A stretch of 64,000 nt of DNA from Dryococelus australis (Eukaryota > Arthropoda > Insecta > Phasmatodea > Phasmatidae): positions 216,729,212 through 216,793,211 of the forward strand of contig CM056997.1 of the NCBI GenBank assembly GCA_029891345.1. Direction: 5' to 3'. The notes beneath the pieces are model-generated. The model was not told the origin of the DNA and searched no databases. It saw only the letters and a program-made list of their open reading frames with translations. Shown here piece after piece: positions 21,400 to 34,190 of the stretch (positions are counted from its first letter, which is position 1; the number at the start of each line of letters is the position of its first letter). The translations under genes and the position numbers were made by a program.

Positions 21400-24300
21400 A
21401 CAGGGCTTCCCCTGAAAGGACTGCCACGGGTCTTATCAGACCCCCAGTGAAAACCAGAACAAAAAAAACTGGAGTGGCAGTAGTCAAAATAAAATGTGCC
21501 TTGCATAGACATTTACATAAACAACAAATTACATTCTTGAATCAAAACTAAAAGTTGTTCTCGAATTAACATTTACTAAATAAGGAGAAATTAGAACGGA
21601 CAAATAATATCTCAATCATATTAAGGTGGCTCGCAAAATTCACAAATAAAGACAGATCAATAATGGAGGTACAAAAACCCAGGACCACCAGTAACATTTT
21701 TAAACAAGTCAACATAAATCCCTAGGACAAGACTCGACAGTAAACAAACAATTTAAAGGGGTGCAAAAATGTCCTTACGATCCCAAATAACGGATAAGTC
21801 CAAGTGCCAAACAGGAGCAAACAAACGTGTTGGGTCCCCGAACACAATCACGACTCCAAAACAAAGTGCACAAACCAAACGACAAAAACGCAAAACGAAA
21901 CTGTTGTTGGCACCAAACCAAACAAAAGTCCTGACTGCCAGGAACTAGTGACAGTCTCGAAACGCATATGGGTGATCAGTCCGCCTACAACCAAGAACAA
22001 AAACACTAGGCAGTTCATACTGAAACTAACACAAAACCACATAAAAAAAGTTTTAACGGCAAACCTACACAACCGAAAGATAAATTGAAACTAAAGTGAG
22101 GTTAGGTTTCCTCCCATAACTTCAACGAAAGCCTATGTATTAGCACCGTCCCATGCCAGCACTACAACACAAAGCTCACCGGAAGAAAACCAGAATTGAG
22201 CAATTGCCCAGGAACAAGGACAAGGAAACAAAAAGGGGGCTTGCGGCAAAGCAAAGCACGGACAACAAAGTGCCAAAGCGAGACCCGATCGTAATCCAGG
22301 ACAACAAATATACAAATATCAATGCAAGATAAATTTAACTGCACACTTATAATAAAAACAAAGGCATACCAGTAAGTTAAAACGTTAACGATAAGTTTTG
22401 AATTTATCAAAACACATTTCCATCCAAAAGGTTACGTAAAGTTACAAAGCAAAAATAAATTCGATGAGGCCTAACACAGCAAGAACGTAACGTGCCGTCC
22501 CACTAAGCTATCCTCAGCGAAAAATATAAAAAAATTTGAGAAAAATTAGAATGGACCCAGAAACTAAAAATTTTAACATTGTCCAGGCTCAGGGATATGG
22601 TAACGCAAAAGCGTGTTTGCACTAAAAGACAAACACGAGCTCAAGGGCCAAAACGAGACGAAAGACATAACCCAAAACAAAATATCCTAAAATCACAAAA
22701 CAAGTTACACGAGGGCAAGTTACAATCGGGTAAATAAATTTCTAAACAAGAAGTTCAGTAAAAAAAAAGAGAAAATCAATGAGGAACACCACCCTGATGC
22801 ATCCCTTACCGCACCACTACAATACCCTCACTGACCGATAGAAAGACAACCAAAAAGCACGCTAAAAGCACACAAAATTCCAGCAGTTTCCAGGCTAAGG
22901 GACGAAAGGACCACAACAAGTGCTTGCTACGAAAGCAAAACACAAGCCCTATGGCAGCAGCGGGACAGAAAGCCCCTCAGCCCAAACGACAACACTAAAA
23001 TTAGCCTGAGAAATCTCATAACAAATTTAGTTAATCAACATGCAGTTACCCAAGGCCTACGCCACAGGAGGTAAACCAATTCAACCTAACGCGAGATATA
23101 AAAACGCAACCACACCGATAGCTAATATAAAAAATATTTTGGAGAGAAAACACGATTGGTACCGCATGTCCACTCACTCAGCAGAAGACCTGCAGCATGG
23201 ACTCCAACAGAACAAGCCGGAGATGGAAGACAGTAAAACTAACCCTCCACAACTGCACTGTAGGGCGACTATCCTGGCGAACGCCACACCGAAGAATCTC
23301 CACCAAGAAGAAGGCATGTTGCACCAAAGCTAAAACAAAAATAAAAAAGAACAATACCACCGAAATGGTAAACAAACCTGGAAAGAAAAGAACTAAACAA
23401 CAATCTAAATTAGGGCACTAATTAACAACAAAATACAACAAAAGTCATGGCTAAAAACTATAATAAAAATAAATATTTGTAAATACTTAACGATGGGACA
23501 ATACCCTTAAAATGAATAACAACACGAAATGACCCAATGCCCATTCAAGTTACTCCAGAAATAAACACAAAACAAGCAAGGGACAAGTTTTAAGAAAATA
23601 ACTTTAATTAAATAAACAATTCAACATCAAATAAACAACAGGTAAGTTAATTGAATGGAACAATTGCGGTTCTGACACTTTTAAATTACCGCTACACCAA
23701 ATTAAACAAAGCCCGACCCAGACATAGGGCCATAAAACGTGGTCAGGTTGGCAGTACTGCAACACTGGAAAAACACAAGCGCGGCCATGGTGTGACATTC
23801 GTCACGAACTACACCATTAAACAAAGCCCGACCCAAATAGGGCCATAAAACGTGGTCAGGTTGACAGTAATGCGACACTGGAAAAACACAAGCGCGGCCA
23901 TGGTGTGACATTCGTCACGAACTACACCATCAAACACCACGAAAATTATGTGATTGTAAACACGCGATCATCGAACCAAAATTAGACATAGTTTATAAAT
24001 CCCACACAAACAACGAACTCTTAAATTAACAACGATCGATTATAGTCCGTAATATAAAGTAGATTAGCAATTCAAAAGTACAGACACGAACTGTACGGTA
24101 ACGATTTTTGTAAACAAAACATTTAACTAATCAATATTTAAATTATGTACATATCTATTTCAAAGATTAAAACCTGGAATGGATTAAATGTATATATATA
24201 TATACCACTTCAGAGCGACACAGGTTATGGCGAACACTTGGGGATAGTAAATAAATATTGGTGACGAAAGGGAAGGGAAGAATAGCACTGTCACCGAGTT

Positions 24301-25105
24301 CAATATTAAAAACGTCATACAGGTTTACAAATAAAAGATAACTGAAAACCTTACAGCCACGAACAAGCAGACGAAACAGCCGCTGGGAAAGGCTTTAGTG
24401 AGTTTGAGAAGACTTTTTACCAAAACTGAGAGAAATTGAAATTACAAGGGAAACACCACCGAGGGAAAATTTGTAAGCATTACATAATTGGAACTAATCG
24501 TTTCAATAAAATTTAATTTACACGACCTAATAAAACCGATATGGAAATATATATGTCAACATGAAAACAGAAATAAATGTCTGACCATAGTTTCAAATTA
24601 AATTGAAATAAATCTCAAATACTTCAAACCGAATACAAAGTAATTACTTACTCGACCAAATGACTTTAAATAAACTTGAAATGACTCACATGATTCCAAA
24701 TAGGTATAATGCAATAATTATGGCAATAACCAAAGTAATGAAATTAACGAGAAAATAACTAACTAAAATATTCTCAATCGTACTAATGACCAAAAAAAAT
24801 ACTCAAAACCGATAAAAATTAAGTTAATTATTAGGGGCCATGTTAATAACTAATCAAAATAATAAAATTTTATATTTGCAAATTGCTTAAAATTAGTTCA
24901 ACTCAGTGGCAACAAAAAGGAATCAATAGTACCTTATATCTACTCACAAGGATATATTGTAAAATTCTTAGTGTCTTTTAAAGACATTTATTTTCACACA
25001 TTTAAAAATTAAGTGTCACATTGAAATTAAGGAGGCTTGCCAATACGGCATGTAAGTCTTCAGTGTTCTCCAACAAAGTTAAGTTCCAATCAAGATTAGT
25101 AAACT
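21400..25105. other. A-rich, G-poor block with strong strand asymmetry
   Basis: For about 3 kb the plus strand is rich in A and C and poor in G and T (AACAAAAC-like words dominate between about 21450 and 24000), unlike neighbouring DNA. No reverse transcriptase, gag or transposase motif was found. The frames at 21804-22088 and 23040-23333 show no domain. It may be the noncoding part of an unidentified retroelement. Confidence 0.4.
23694..23923. repeat. Tandem duplication of about 115 bp
   Basis: Copies at 23694-23810 and 23811-23923 share ACAAAGCCCGACCCA, CATAAAACGTGGTCAGGTTG and GCGGCCATGGTGTGACATTC. They differ by a few substitutions and a 4-bp indel. Confidence 0.9.
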
Positions 25106-25134
25106 AATTGGGAGAGAAGAACTCTCTCCCAATT
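25106..25134. repeat. Perfect 12-bp hairpin
   Basis: AATTGGGAGAGA (25106-25117) and TCTCTCCCAATT (25123-25134) flank a 5-base loop AGAAC. No terminator-like context; function unknown. Confidence 0.75.
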
Positions 25135-25139
25135 TAAGT

Positions 25140-26079
25140 TGAAATCAACTGTAAAGTTCAAATAGTTTTTCCTCCGGTAACTAGCTCAAATCGGTTAGCG
25201 CAGGACTACTGGACTGAATTAATAATTGACATCTGTGCTGGTAATTAATCTTCCAAAAATCATATTAACTGTCACAAACATTTTGGGAGCAATGATAGAT
25301 CTTTCAAAGATGCTACCAAACACAAGTTTGTATGTCCGAAAATTAGGTGGCGTCACCTTAATCTGACGTCGCACTGACGCTATCAGCCTGGCGTCATGGC
25401 GTCGGGGCAGGCTCTCCTGGTAGATAGCGTCCACTCATAAAATTAACTAACGTAGCTAGGCTTTGGCCTATTCTTTACTCGGCAAGCTAGACTGTATAAT
25501 ATTCTCACTTCAGGGTACCAAAACACTTGTCTAATTTATGATACCGGGGATTTCGCCCATGAAATCCCGGCTCTCCAAACCACGTCTCTGGATCGTCAGA
25601 TCCGTACCCAGAAGCTCCTGACTTCCGACATCTCCATTATCAAGTCTTATCAATGGAACTCAGCTACTTCCGGTCCATTACGTCACAAAAATAGCTTAAC
25701 ACCAAATACAATTAAAACGATAAATAAAAGAAAACAAACATTATTGAAAATAAATATCATTAATGGTTAAATGTGAAAAACTCTGAGAAATCATTAAGTC
25801 ACGTACTTAAATTAAGCAGCTAAACTACTCAGAATATTATCCTGGCTTACCATAAAGAGTAACCTACATTAACATACAAACACTGAAAAAGAATGGTGGG
25901 TTCTGATTTAAATTGCACATTAAAAAAATAAAACTTGTGAAAATTACGGAAATATTCCAATTAAAATAAATAAGTGTTTAAACACAGGCAAAAATATGTA
26001 GGTGTCATATAGCACAAAACAATATACATGTTAATTTGCATACTAGCTGTGTGACATGTAAATGAGCGTATGTGGATAA
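25140..26079. other. AT-rich DNA, no recognised feature
   Basis: The minus-strand frame at 25219-25434 has no domain. Nothing else stands out. Confidence 0.4.
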
Positions 26080-26305
26080 TTTACGAGGTTAAGATAGGTT
26101 AAGTGAAATTAGGTTTTATTAGATAAGGTTAAGTTAGGTTAGGTGATGTTAGGATTAGGTGAAGTTGGTTAAATTATCTTAGGTTAGGTGAAGTTAGGTT
26201 AGGTAATCTTAGGTTAGTTGAAGTTAGATTAAATTCTTAGGTTAGGTTAAGTGAAATTATGTGAAGCGAAGTCAAGTTAAATTGTCTTAGGTTAGGTGAA
26301 GCGGA
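26080..26305. repeat. Second TTAGG-related tract
   Basis: Words such as TTAGGTTAGGTGATGTTAGG and TTAAATTATCTTAGG match the tract at 20325-20580, so both probably belong to one dispersed repeat family. Confidence 0.72.
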
Positions 26306-26435
26306 TACTGAACTGTTTATTGGCGGTGTGTTTGAAAAAAATTTCAAGCATTACATTACATATGAGTAGGAAATATTATTTTCTAAGTTAAACAGGGAAG
26401 TCCTTGGGAAATCAATAAAATATTATATGTATTTT

Positions 26436-26505
26436 ACACACACATACACACACACATATATATATATTAATGTGTTAAACTTATATATATATATATATAT
26501 ATATA
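26436..26505. repeat. CA/TA microsatellites
   Basis: An (AC)n run changes into (TA)n, followed after about 20 bp by another (TA)n run. Confidence 0.85.
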
Positions 26506-26880
26506 TTACTGGCCTATGAAAGTTCGGTGATGGTTGGTAGAGCAGTTGGTATGCATGAGTTACAGTGGGTGGAACATTGAATATTTAGGTGCCTGTTTGC
26601 GAGAGTACAAGCCATTTTGTTCTTTTTTTGGAGCTGTTTGACAGTCGCAGTCGTAAAACTTTGTTGAGAAGGATAATATATGTCCAAGGGTTCTGGTTAG
26701 ATTCTTGCTAGAATGGACTGTCTTGAGTTGCGTATGAGCATTTTACATTAATTATGGTCTGCTGTAAATATACTATGTGTGTGAATTGTGTGGAAAAATA
26801 TAAGGATTCGGTTTGAATCTGAAGAATGTAAAAGTGTAAATAAAATAAGTATTTAATTTCCCACAGGTGTCATATCCTGC

Positions 26881-26881
26881 C

Positions 26882-26939
<58 letters not shown>
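26881..26939. repeat. Palindromic compound microsatellite (GT)(TA)(CA)
   Basis: GTGTGTGTGT, then a TA run of about 30 bp, then ACACACACACAC. The three blocks together form a self-complementary palindrome. Confidence 0.88.
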
Positions 26940-27627
26940 GAGAATATAATTGCGCTTGGTTCATTCAAATATACATACATTGACTAAAAATCCGAGTAGG
27001 AAAGTTATGCCTACGGAAAAATAGTCGAGGTTGTTGATAATTAACATTGCATAGTTTTAAGTCTTCAATAGGAGACAGACATTAAGTCGAGAGAACTTTA
27101 CGCTGCACTCTACATAACATTTAAGCATAACTTTAAAAAGGCATTAAAAATGTATTAAAATATTAATTTTTTATTTGACATACCCTATACCTATAAAAGT
27201 AATGGTTGCTATATAGGGCTTAAACATACATTCCTGGAGCTAGAAATAGTGATTCCATAATTTAATTTCACGATCCTGCTCCCTAAGAGTTCTGCAAATT
27301 AAATTCACCTGCTTATAAATATTCGCTTGCTTACAGACCGACTTGCCACATACGTATTATAAAAGGAATTTGTAAGATAATAATTACATGTGTGCTTATG
27401 AATTCAGACTACGACTGAAAGTTACGTAATTTAAAAATACATTACCTTACGTGCCTTTAAATAAACTAAAACTGTTCTATAATATAGTATTATTAAGCCA
27501 TCTATGGGAAAATTATATTTTCGTAAGGAAAAATTTAGAAATATATCTGTAATTGCACGAGGGAAGGTAGCTGCTACGTTTGAAACTTATATACAAGTAT
27601 TAAGCACTTATTTTGATGTGAATATTT

Positions 27628-27700
27628 GGTGGCCCAGTTGCTAGCATGCATTTCTTCTAATCCATGTGTTCCGGGTTCAAGTCCCTGCACATATACTGCA
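27628..27700 (+). repeat. tRNA-like segment, probably a SINE head
   Basis: TGGCCCAGTTGCTAGCATGC resembles an A-box/D-arm and GGGTTCAAGTCCC (27673-27685) is a good B-box/T-arm. The anticodon arm and acceptor pairing are not convincing, so a functional tRNA is unlikely. Confidence 0.4.
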
Positions 27701-27909
27701 GCATTTTTTATTTTTACCAGCTGTCATGGAAAAATTTTAAATTTACCAAATGTTATCTCTTTGAACGGAATTTACTTTTAAAAATTCACATTCGATAAAT
27801 TTTTACTACATTTTGAAGAACAATTTATCGGCATTATTAAAATGATAAATAATATGAATTTCAATATTTCTACTTATTTATAAATGCATCGATTCCTATG
27901 TGTCTGATT

Positions 27910-28085
27910 GGGGTGGGTCACACAGCAGCGCGCGTGATCGCTTAATTTCGCAAGCACTTCTCCCTTCCCTGCGCGATGCCTATGGATGACGTCACTTCAC
28001 GCGAATGTTGATGATGTCACTGCTCACGCATGTCAGAGCAGGCGCGTCTGCCCTTGCGGGCCTGTTGACGCGTGCGTTCATATGT
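27910..28085. other. CpG-rich patch with a CRE-like palindrome
   Basis: An island of GCGCG-rich sequence in AT-rich DNA. It contains TGACGTCA at 27987-27994 and TGATGTCA about 25 bp further on. No gene start was found next to it. Confidence 0.4.
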
Positions 28086-30643
28086 GGTTACAAGACTAGG
28101 CGACTTAATTTTCGTACAACAGTTAAAAGTTCAAATAATTTTATTGTGGCGTCACGATCGTATGCGCCTTGAAAAGACGAGTCCGGTGATATATAACACT
28201 CATTACTTACGGCTTTAAATTTTTTAAATTATAAAAATAAATTTGTAAAAAAAAATTTATTGAAATTAATTAATTTTTATCGGCTCCTCATTATGCGGCG
28301 AGTTTTGGAAATCTCAGCCGCATCGAGGAACTACGTTAGCCGCAATGAGGAACAAGCATATTTTAGGGAATATCGGGAAATTTTTATGGAAAAACGGGAA
28401 ATTAGTATGGAAAAAGAGAAATTTTGAATCATTTTTGTGGTAAAACGTATGATTTTGTGTGAAAATGGGCAATATTTGGAAAAAAAAGAGAGGAAATTCT
28501 AACATGGCGGCTGCGTGACCCCTGGCGCCTCTGCCTGCAGCCTGATGCCACCGAAGGAACATTATCCTACTACTGTTGTTCTATTTTCTTTCTGTAAAAG
28601 TTACATAACGGTGGGCAAACGTTATGTTTAACATTTAACATTTTCAAACAGATACATCACTCAGGGTTAAAACGCAGGGCCGTTCGGAACGTAAGCCTGT
28701 GCTGCATCCAACGATCAAAGGATGTCGGGATGGAACGATGAAAATAGCATATAATGGTGAGAAAACTCGAAGGAGGACATATGGCAAATGCATTCTCCAA
28801 GGCAAAGAGAGACCTCCGGCATCCTATCCATGTTAGTGTATACATTTGTGTTGACTCACTACTCGAGCAATTCAAGCTCAGGATAAACAAAGCTGACTGT
28901 TACCTCTCGGCTCATGAATATCAACAAGGATTCAGCAGACGTAACTTTTTCACAGACCTTCATCTCTTAGCTCCAATTAACACGACCATCGCCGCACACA
29001 CGTGCTCTATTAAAGGGGAACAGGCGAAAGAGAGCTGGACCATCGCACCGTACAACACATCCCCTCCCTGGCGAGCGAGGAGAATTACGAGCCTGCCGAA
29101 ATGAAATTTTGTAGCCGCATTTCAACCCTTTGTTCTCCTCAAGTCCTTTTGGGCTCGTCCTATATATTTCCCTTTGAAGTGCGTCCCGATCCCTGCAACA
29201 GTGGCAGTGTTGAGAATGAGGGGTTAGCGAGGGCCATGTCTTCTTGGCATTCTCTACTCCATGCGTGTTAGGAGCGTCCATTTTTAGCATATTGCACTCT
29301 CTTTCTTTAGTTGTTGCTTGAATCGAATGCGCCAAAAAAATACGACAATAGCGGAAATATAATTGTCTAAAACGAATGAAATTAACTATTGAAATTACAA
29401 ATAAACCTTAGTTTGCAAACTAGGCTACAGCTCAAAATATTTGCGCGTGTAGTGCCACCGTTTGTGAACGCCGCTTTGTATGCCTTATTTTATGAAAATT
29501 TTGATTTTTCGTATATTTCTTTTCCAGGAATATGTTTGTTTGTTTGTTTGTTTTTTTCCTTAACCGGTGTTCTATTCAGCCACTTCATTTGCTGGTGCTT
29601 CGGTCTGGCAATGTTATTAATTCGTTCTCACTGTTAATTTCAGGTTGTCACTGTTACTGTGACTAGTAAGTTATTCTGGTATTTATATTATTAGTTTACC
29701 AACATTTGTGTCATAATATATAGAATTCTGCGTAATTTTCATGTTTGTAATTTGTCTTTTCAATTTATTTTATTGGCCAGAATTTTGGTAAGGTTTTGTG
29801 CATTGAAAGTTTTTTGCAATTTTTAACCAAGATCGTGTACCTTATTAATTATCCACGTATCGGCAAGATACAATATCAACAAAACGTAAAGTTTTATGTA
29901 AAATACCTGTTTTAGAATTTTGTACTATGTTGAAATATATTACAAATTGTTTATATTAATTTTTTTCAGGTCGTTAAAAGTTAAATCATGTGACTATTTT
30001 CTTTACAATCGTAAATTGTTATATCGATTGTAGCCATAACTGCCTGAATCGATACCTGGTCTACGACCACTTCCATCAGTCCCATTCTCTTCTTCTACAT
30101 CGTTAAAACATGGCATGACAATCTCAAAAAAATTGATCACTTACTGCATCTTCATTATCCGTCGTTAATTTTGTAATTTCTCCTCGTCTTGTAAGCGTAG
30201 CTTGCAGCTTTTTTTTGCGCGGGAACTTTTAATCCTTTTAGTTTTGGCAGGCCATTGTTATTTTATGTGTTTTACCATTTTTATTTAGCGGTTCCCTTTA
30301 GGGCCTATCTTTAACATGGCCTAAGACGTGACGAGCCTGTTTCTTGGAGTCTATCTTCACTATCATCTTGATGGATCGATAACTGCTACTTTCTGAGGAC
30401 CGTTCAGGGATGCGGGGATGTTCGTACTTCCTACTGCTGCTTTCAGGCCAAAAATATTTTGTTTTATACTAAGCATGTGATTTGACTAACCTACTCGGTA
30501 ATTTGTACTATTCTACCTGGTGTCTGCAGTCCGACCCTACTTTTGCGACCTTCCCAAATGTTCAAGCAGTTTTGGCTTTCAAACTTTAAAAATAATACAA
30601 AAAAAAAAAAGAAAAAAGAAAATGTAACATGACATTATAGAAC

Positions 30644-30831
30644 ATCTGCTTCAGCTATGGCACTGCGCAGTCTTAGACTTAATTAAAATGCAACTTAAAA
30701 TTATACCAAAATCTGCTTCAGCTATGGCACTGCGCAGTCTTAGACTTAATTAAAATGCAACTTAAAATTATACCAAAATCTGCTTCAGCTCTAGCATTAT
30801 GCTATCTTAGACTTAATGAGAATGTTACTTA
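30644..30831. repeat. 67-bp tandem repeat, 2.8 copies
   Basis: Copies start ATCTGCTTCAGC at 30644, 30711 and 30778. The first two are nearly identical; the third is diverged and shorter. Confidence 0.9.
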
Positions 30832-32683
30832 TATGTTTGTGTTCTGCTCTAATTTGCTATCGCCTTAAGCTTTAAAAGTATGTAGTCGGGATCCCGTTTA
30901 TGTAATATAATGGATATTAACGTAATTATTGATATTACGTAGGCCAATTGCCTAAGTGAACAAGAGAGTATATGATGGCGTGTGTTAAATTTTACAGATA
31001 TATTTTATTTTGATTAAAGAGTGTCACTATGACATCTTGTAATTTTTATTTTTCTATCAGATCACCTTTTAGAACTTAAACTTATTAAATTAGTATAATA
31101 ATTTAAACTATCTTTACAATGCAGAGAAAACTATTTTTTGTAAAAGCGAATGCAAGTTTGCCGAACTGGGCTAGTGTTCGGCCCTGCGTCTTATTTACTA
31201 CTATTCTTTGGTAATCCCTACTTGACACAACTGGTCCATTTGGTTATTTGAGTGTTTGCTGCGTGGGGTCGTTAAGAGCAAGGTAAGTTCTAGGGTATTT
31301 GCCCTATGCTGTGTTTCCCCCGAGGCCCTGTGTAGCACAGTGTCGATAGAATGTATTGAAATATATTTAATTGGTGACATTAAAATGATTAACCGAGTTT
31401 CAGTGAAAAATTTGTAAGGAAAATATAAATCTAATAATAAAATACTTATGATAGATAAACCAAGTATTGGATTTCAAAGAAATTGAGACATGTTGCTCCC
31501 GTGGCTTCAAGAATAACTTTAGATGAATCCAAATTACGGGTGAAATTGACATATTACGATATAACAAATAAAAATTTAAGTTTAAATTCTTATACAGGAA
31601 GTGTCGTTTCATGTGTACCAACTAGCACGAGCTTAATCCTTAGGAAAAATAAATAGGTAACCGTACTTTGATACGACTTAGGTTGTGCAGTTTTTTCAGA
31701 GGTCGCTAAATCCTCCCGATAGTGGGAAGTAGAAATGTGTACACAGCCACAAATTGAAAATTATTTGCTGTCGAGCAATGAAAAATACAATACATGCAAA
31801 TTGTTACAAGGTAGGTAACCACAGATAGGAGTTGGCACCTTCCTATTTCTTAGAGCTTTGTAACACTCTACCTGAAGCAATTTGACATGAGATGTAGTAA
31901 TCAGTGGGTAATAGTGAATACAAATGGTCGCTTTAGCAGTAATCCTGACCGTGACTTCAGAAATCACTTTCATTTAGAAAATTAGTAGTTGCCTGGGAGG
32001 TACGCAGCCTGTGTCACTGCTGTGCTTGTGGTGTCACCTGATGACGTACTCATGTTATAGTCCTAATACAACACGATATTTTATAGGTATAGTCTGTTCG
32101 CGGCAAAGCGCACTTTCGAGGACCTAGTTACTTTTTCATTTCATTCATTTTTTATCGTTTAAAAACCTTTTTTAAATAAATATATGTTATGTAAGTAATA
32201 AACACAGAGTGTATATTGAAATGCACTCGTAGGTTGTCTAAGTATAAAATAAAATACTTAGACTATATAGACTATTATTCCAAATGAGAGGGCTTTCAAA
32301 AGTGATCACTTCACCCTGAATAGCCTACACCAGGCTGTGAATGGCTGAGAAGTTACTGCTGGCAGGTGCATTGGTTCCTGTTATTGTACGCACCTCCTGT
32401 ACGATGAGATGGAGTAATGAGGAACTGACGTGCATGCATCTGATGTTGAGAAATGCATCGGCTGCGCGTCGTTGGTACATGTGAAAGAATCCAGCTCGAC
32501 ATTCATCAGATGCATCAGTTCATTGCTGTTTGCGTGCAAGAGGAACGACTGTATACACGCACAGTTGCCAGATATTGGCCGACAACTGTTAAACATCGAG
32601 CACGATGTGTTGGCCTGTGCTGATGTTAACCCGGGTCCCACCACTCGTGGTAATACTACGTCTTTATCCCATTTCATGTCCAC
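30832..32683. other. Gene-free AT-rich stretch
   Basis: No protein motif or repeat array recognised on either strand. Confidence 0.4.
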
Positions 32684-32945
32684 GATGCCGTAGCGGCTAG
32701 ATCGCTCGCCTCCCTTCATTACGAACGGGGATCGATTCCCGCCAGGGTCATCCCCACTATTTTCTTTCTTGAGAATCGTGCTGCTGGTCGGCGGGTTTTT
32801 TTTTTCGGGCATCTCCCGTTTCTCCGGCCCCTGCATTCCAGCACTGCTCCATACTCACTTCGCTTTACCCTTATCGGGTGTCATGACCCCTTTGTTAAAG
32901 TCACCCAAAGTTCTCCATTCTACTACATTGTCTATGCCATTTATA
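32684..32945 (+). mobile_element. tRNA-derived SINE-like element
   Basis: A tRNA-like head at 32684-32749 has GCCGTAGCGGCTAGATCGCT (A-box side) and GGGGATCGATTCCC (B-box, 32727-32740). A non-tRNA body with a T-run (32799-32808) and the words CATTCC and TGTTAAAGTCACCC follows. A related body ending TGTTAAAGGC occurs at 33751-34010. The opposite-strand frame at 32381-32836 is a by-product. Confidence 0.55.
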
Positions 32946-32968
32946 TTTAATTTCCTCTCTTAAAATCT

Positions 32969-33327
32969 CGCTGTTAAGGCCATGATCTTTCGTTTCTACA
33001 GATTTGGCAAGTATTAATTTTTTGTACCCAAACGGGAGTAGATATTGTAAAATTCGCTCGCAATTTTGCTTCAAATTGTTTTTGTTATGTAGTCTATTTT
33101 TCCAACACAAAAAAGTGTATACTTTAATACAATTAATTAATTAACGAAAATTTGACTTGTTTAATAATTAAAGTTATAGAGATTTTTGTGTTAAAAAATT
33201 AAAACTACTTAATAAAAACCATTTGCAACAAAATTGTTAGAGGGTTTTACAATATCGGCTCCCGTTTGGGTACAAAACATTAATTCTTGCAAAAGCTGTA
33301 GAAATGAGGGATCGTGACCTTAAGGCG
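32969..33327. mobile_element. Foldback element with arms of more than 100 bp
   Basis: Sequence from 32969 to about 33115 is the reverse complement of about 33180 to 33327, with scattered mismatches. Shared cores include TTGTACCCAAACGGGAG (left) and CTCCCGTTTGGGTACAA (right). The centre, TTAATTAATTAA, is AT-only. There is no coding capacity. The structure suits a foldback or MITE-type nonautonomous transposon. Confidence 0.78.
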
Positions 33328-33750
33328 GATTCCAAAGTTGCTATTTCGAAAGGTGTATAGAAATTTCCCGCACGACATAACCTAAATAACAGCTTCCCAA
33401 ACTCTACCCAACTGCTACAGCTTCGCTACATTTATAAATTTTTGACTGGTAACTGTAGAAGCAAAATGCGAGATTATTGCATGAGAACGATTACAAAGGT
33501 GACGACATCAACAGTAATCTACAAATACTGACCTCAGATAATGCAATAGGCAATTATCTGTGCTCTGTCGCTCTAAAAAAAAAACATGATACAATTCTGT
33601 ATTTCCCGATTATGGCATAAATTACATAAATCCAAGATGGCGGGTGGGAATGTGTATTAAGAGTCGCCCATATTTAGTACTTACCAGCATTTTATAATCT
33701 TGACTTATCTCTGTGCACAAAAATATATAAAGTTGATTATCGGGGACAGC
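33328..33750. other. AT-rich DNA, no recognised feature
   Basis: Nothing recognised. Confidence 0.4.
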
Positions 33751-34010
33751 GATGTTGAAGTTGTCAGAATAGGCCTACTCGCCTGCCACCAAGGCGAATC
33801 TGTTTCGATCCCCGGCGGGGTTACTGGCATTTTCGCACGTGGGAAACATAGTGGACGTTGCCTTTGGCCAGCGTGTTTCCTCATGACACTCCCGTTCCCT
33901 CCGTCCTTGAATCCTCTGTCGTTTCATCTTCACCTCTTTTCGCTCTCACCTGCGTTCGGAATCTCGCTGTTAAAGGCTAACCAAAACCTCTCAAACCAGC
34001 CTCCCGTGGA
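33751..34010 (+). mobile_element. tRNA-derived SINE-like element
   Basis: The head has GTTTCGATCCCC (B-box, 33802-33813). The body has a GGCATTTTCGCACGTGGGAA stretch, then CCTTTGGCCAGCGTGTTTCC, and ends near TGTTAAAGGC, a layout shared with the SINE-like copy at 32684-32945. Confidence 0.5.
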
Positions 34011-34190
34011 GCAGTAGGTTGTCGCGCCGCCGATCTACGATGCGGGATCTTCTGGGTTCGAATCTCTGATAAAGCGTGGGCGTTAGTTTTCGTTAAGCAG
34101 TAAGTTAGTTTGTAAACCGTCCCGTGATAAGCCTTCAGCCATCACATCGGGGGACGTTAGTAATCCCTTTTCAAATCCTCACAAACAAAA
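34011..34190 (+). mobile_element. Second, adjacent SINE-like element
   Basis: AGTAGGTTGTCGCGCCGCCGA (A-box side, about 34013) and GGGTTCGAATCTCT (B-box, 34054-34067), followed by a body ending near GGGGGACGTTAGTAATCCC. It starts immediately after the previous SINE-like body. Confidence 0.5.

Larger units (their letters stand above)
26940..30643. other. Gene-free AT-rich stretch
   Basis: No conserved coding segment recognised. Two overlapping opposite-strand frames (28754-29104 plus, 28967-29335 minus) lack motifs. 28370-28470 contains repeated TATGGAAAAACGGGAAA-like words. Two sub-features, a tRNA-like segment and a CpG-rich patch, are listed separately. Confidence 0.4.

Noticed and set aside
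27628..27700. Functional tRNA gene
   Set aside because: Good B-box but poor acceptor and anticodon pairing; more likely a SINE head.
28754..29335. Overlapping 116-codon (plus) and 122-codon (minus) ORFs
   Set aside because: No domain on either strand; opposite-strand open frames in slightly GC-richer DNA are expected by chance.
32381..32836. 151-codon minus-strand ORF
   Set aside because: Its N-terminal third is antisense to a SINE-like element and the rest has no recognisable domain.
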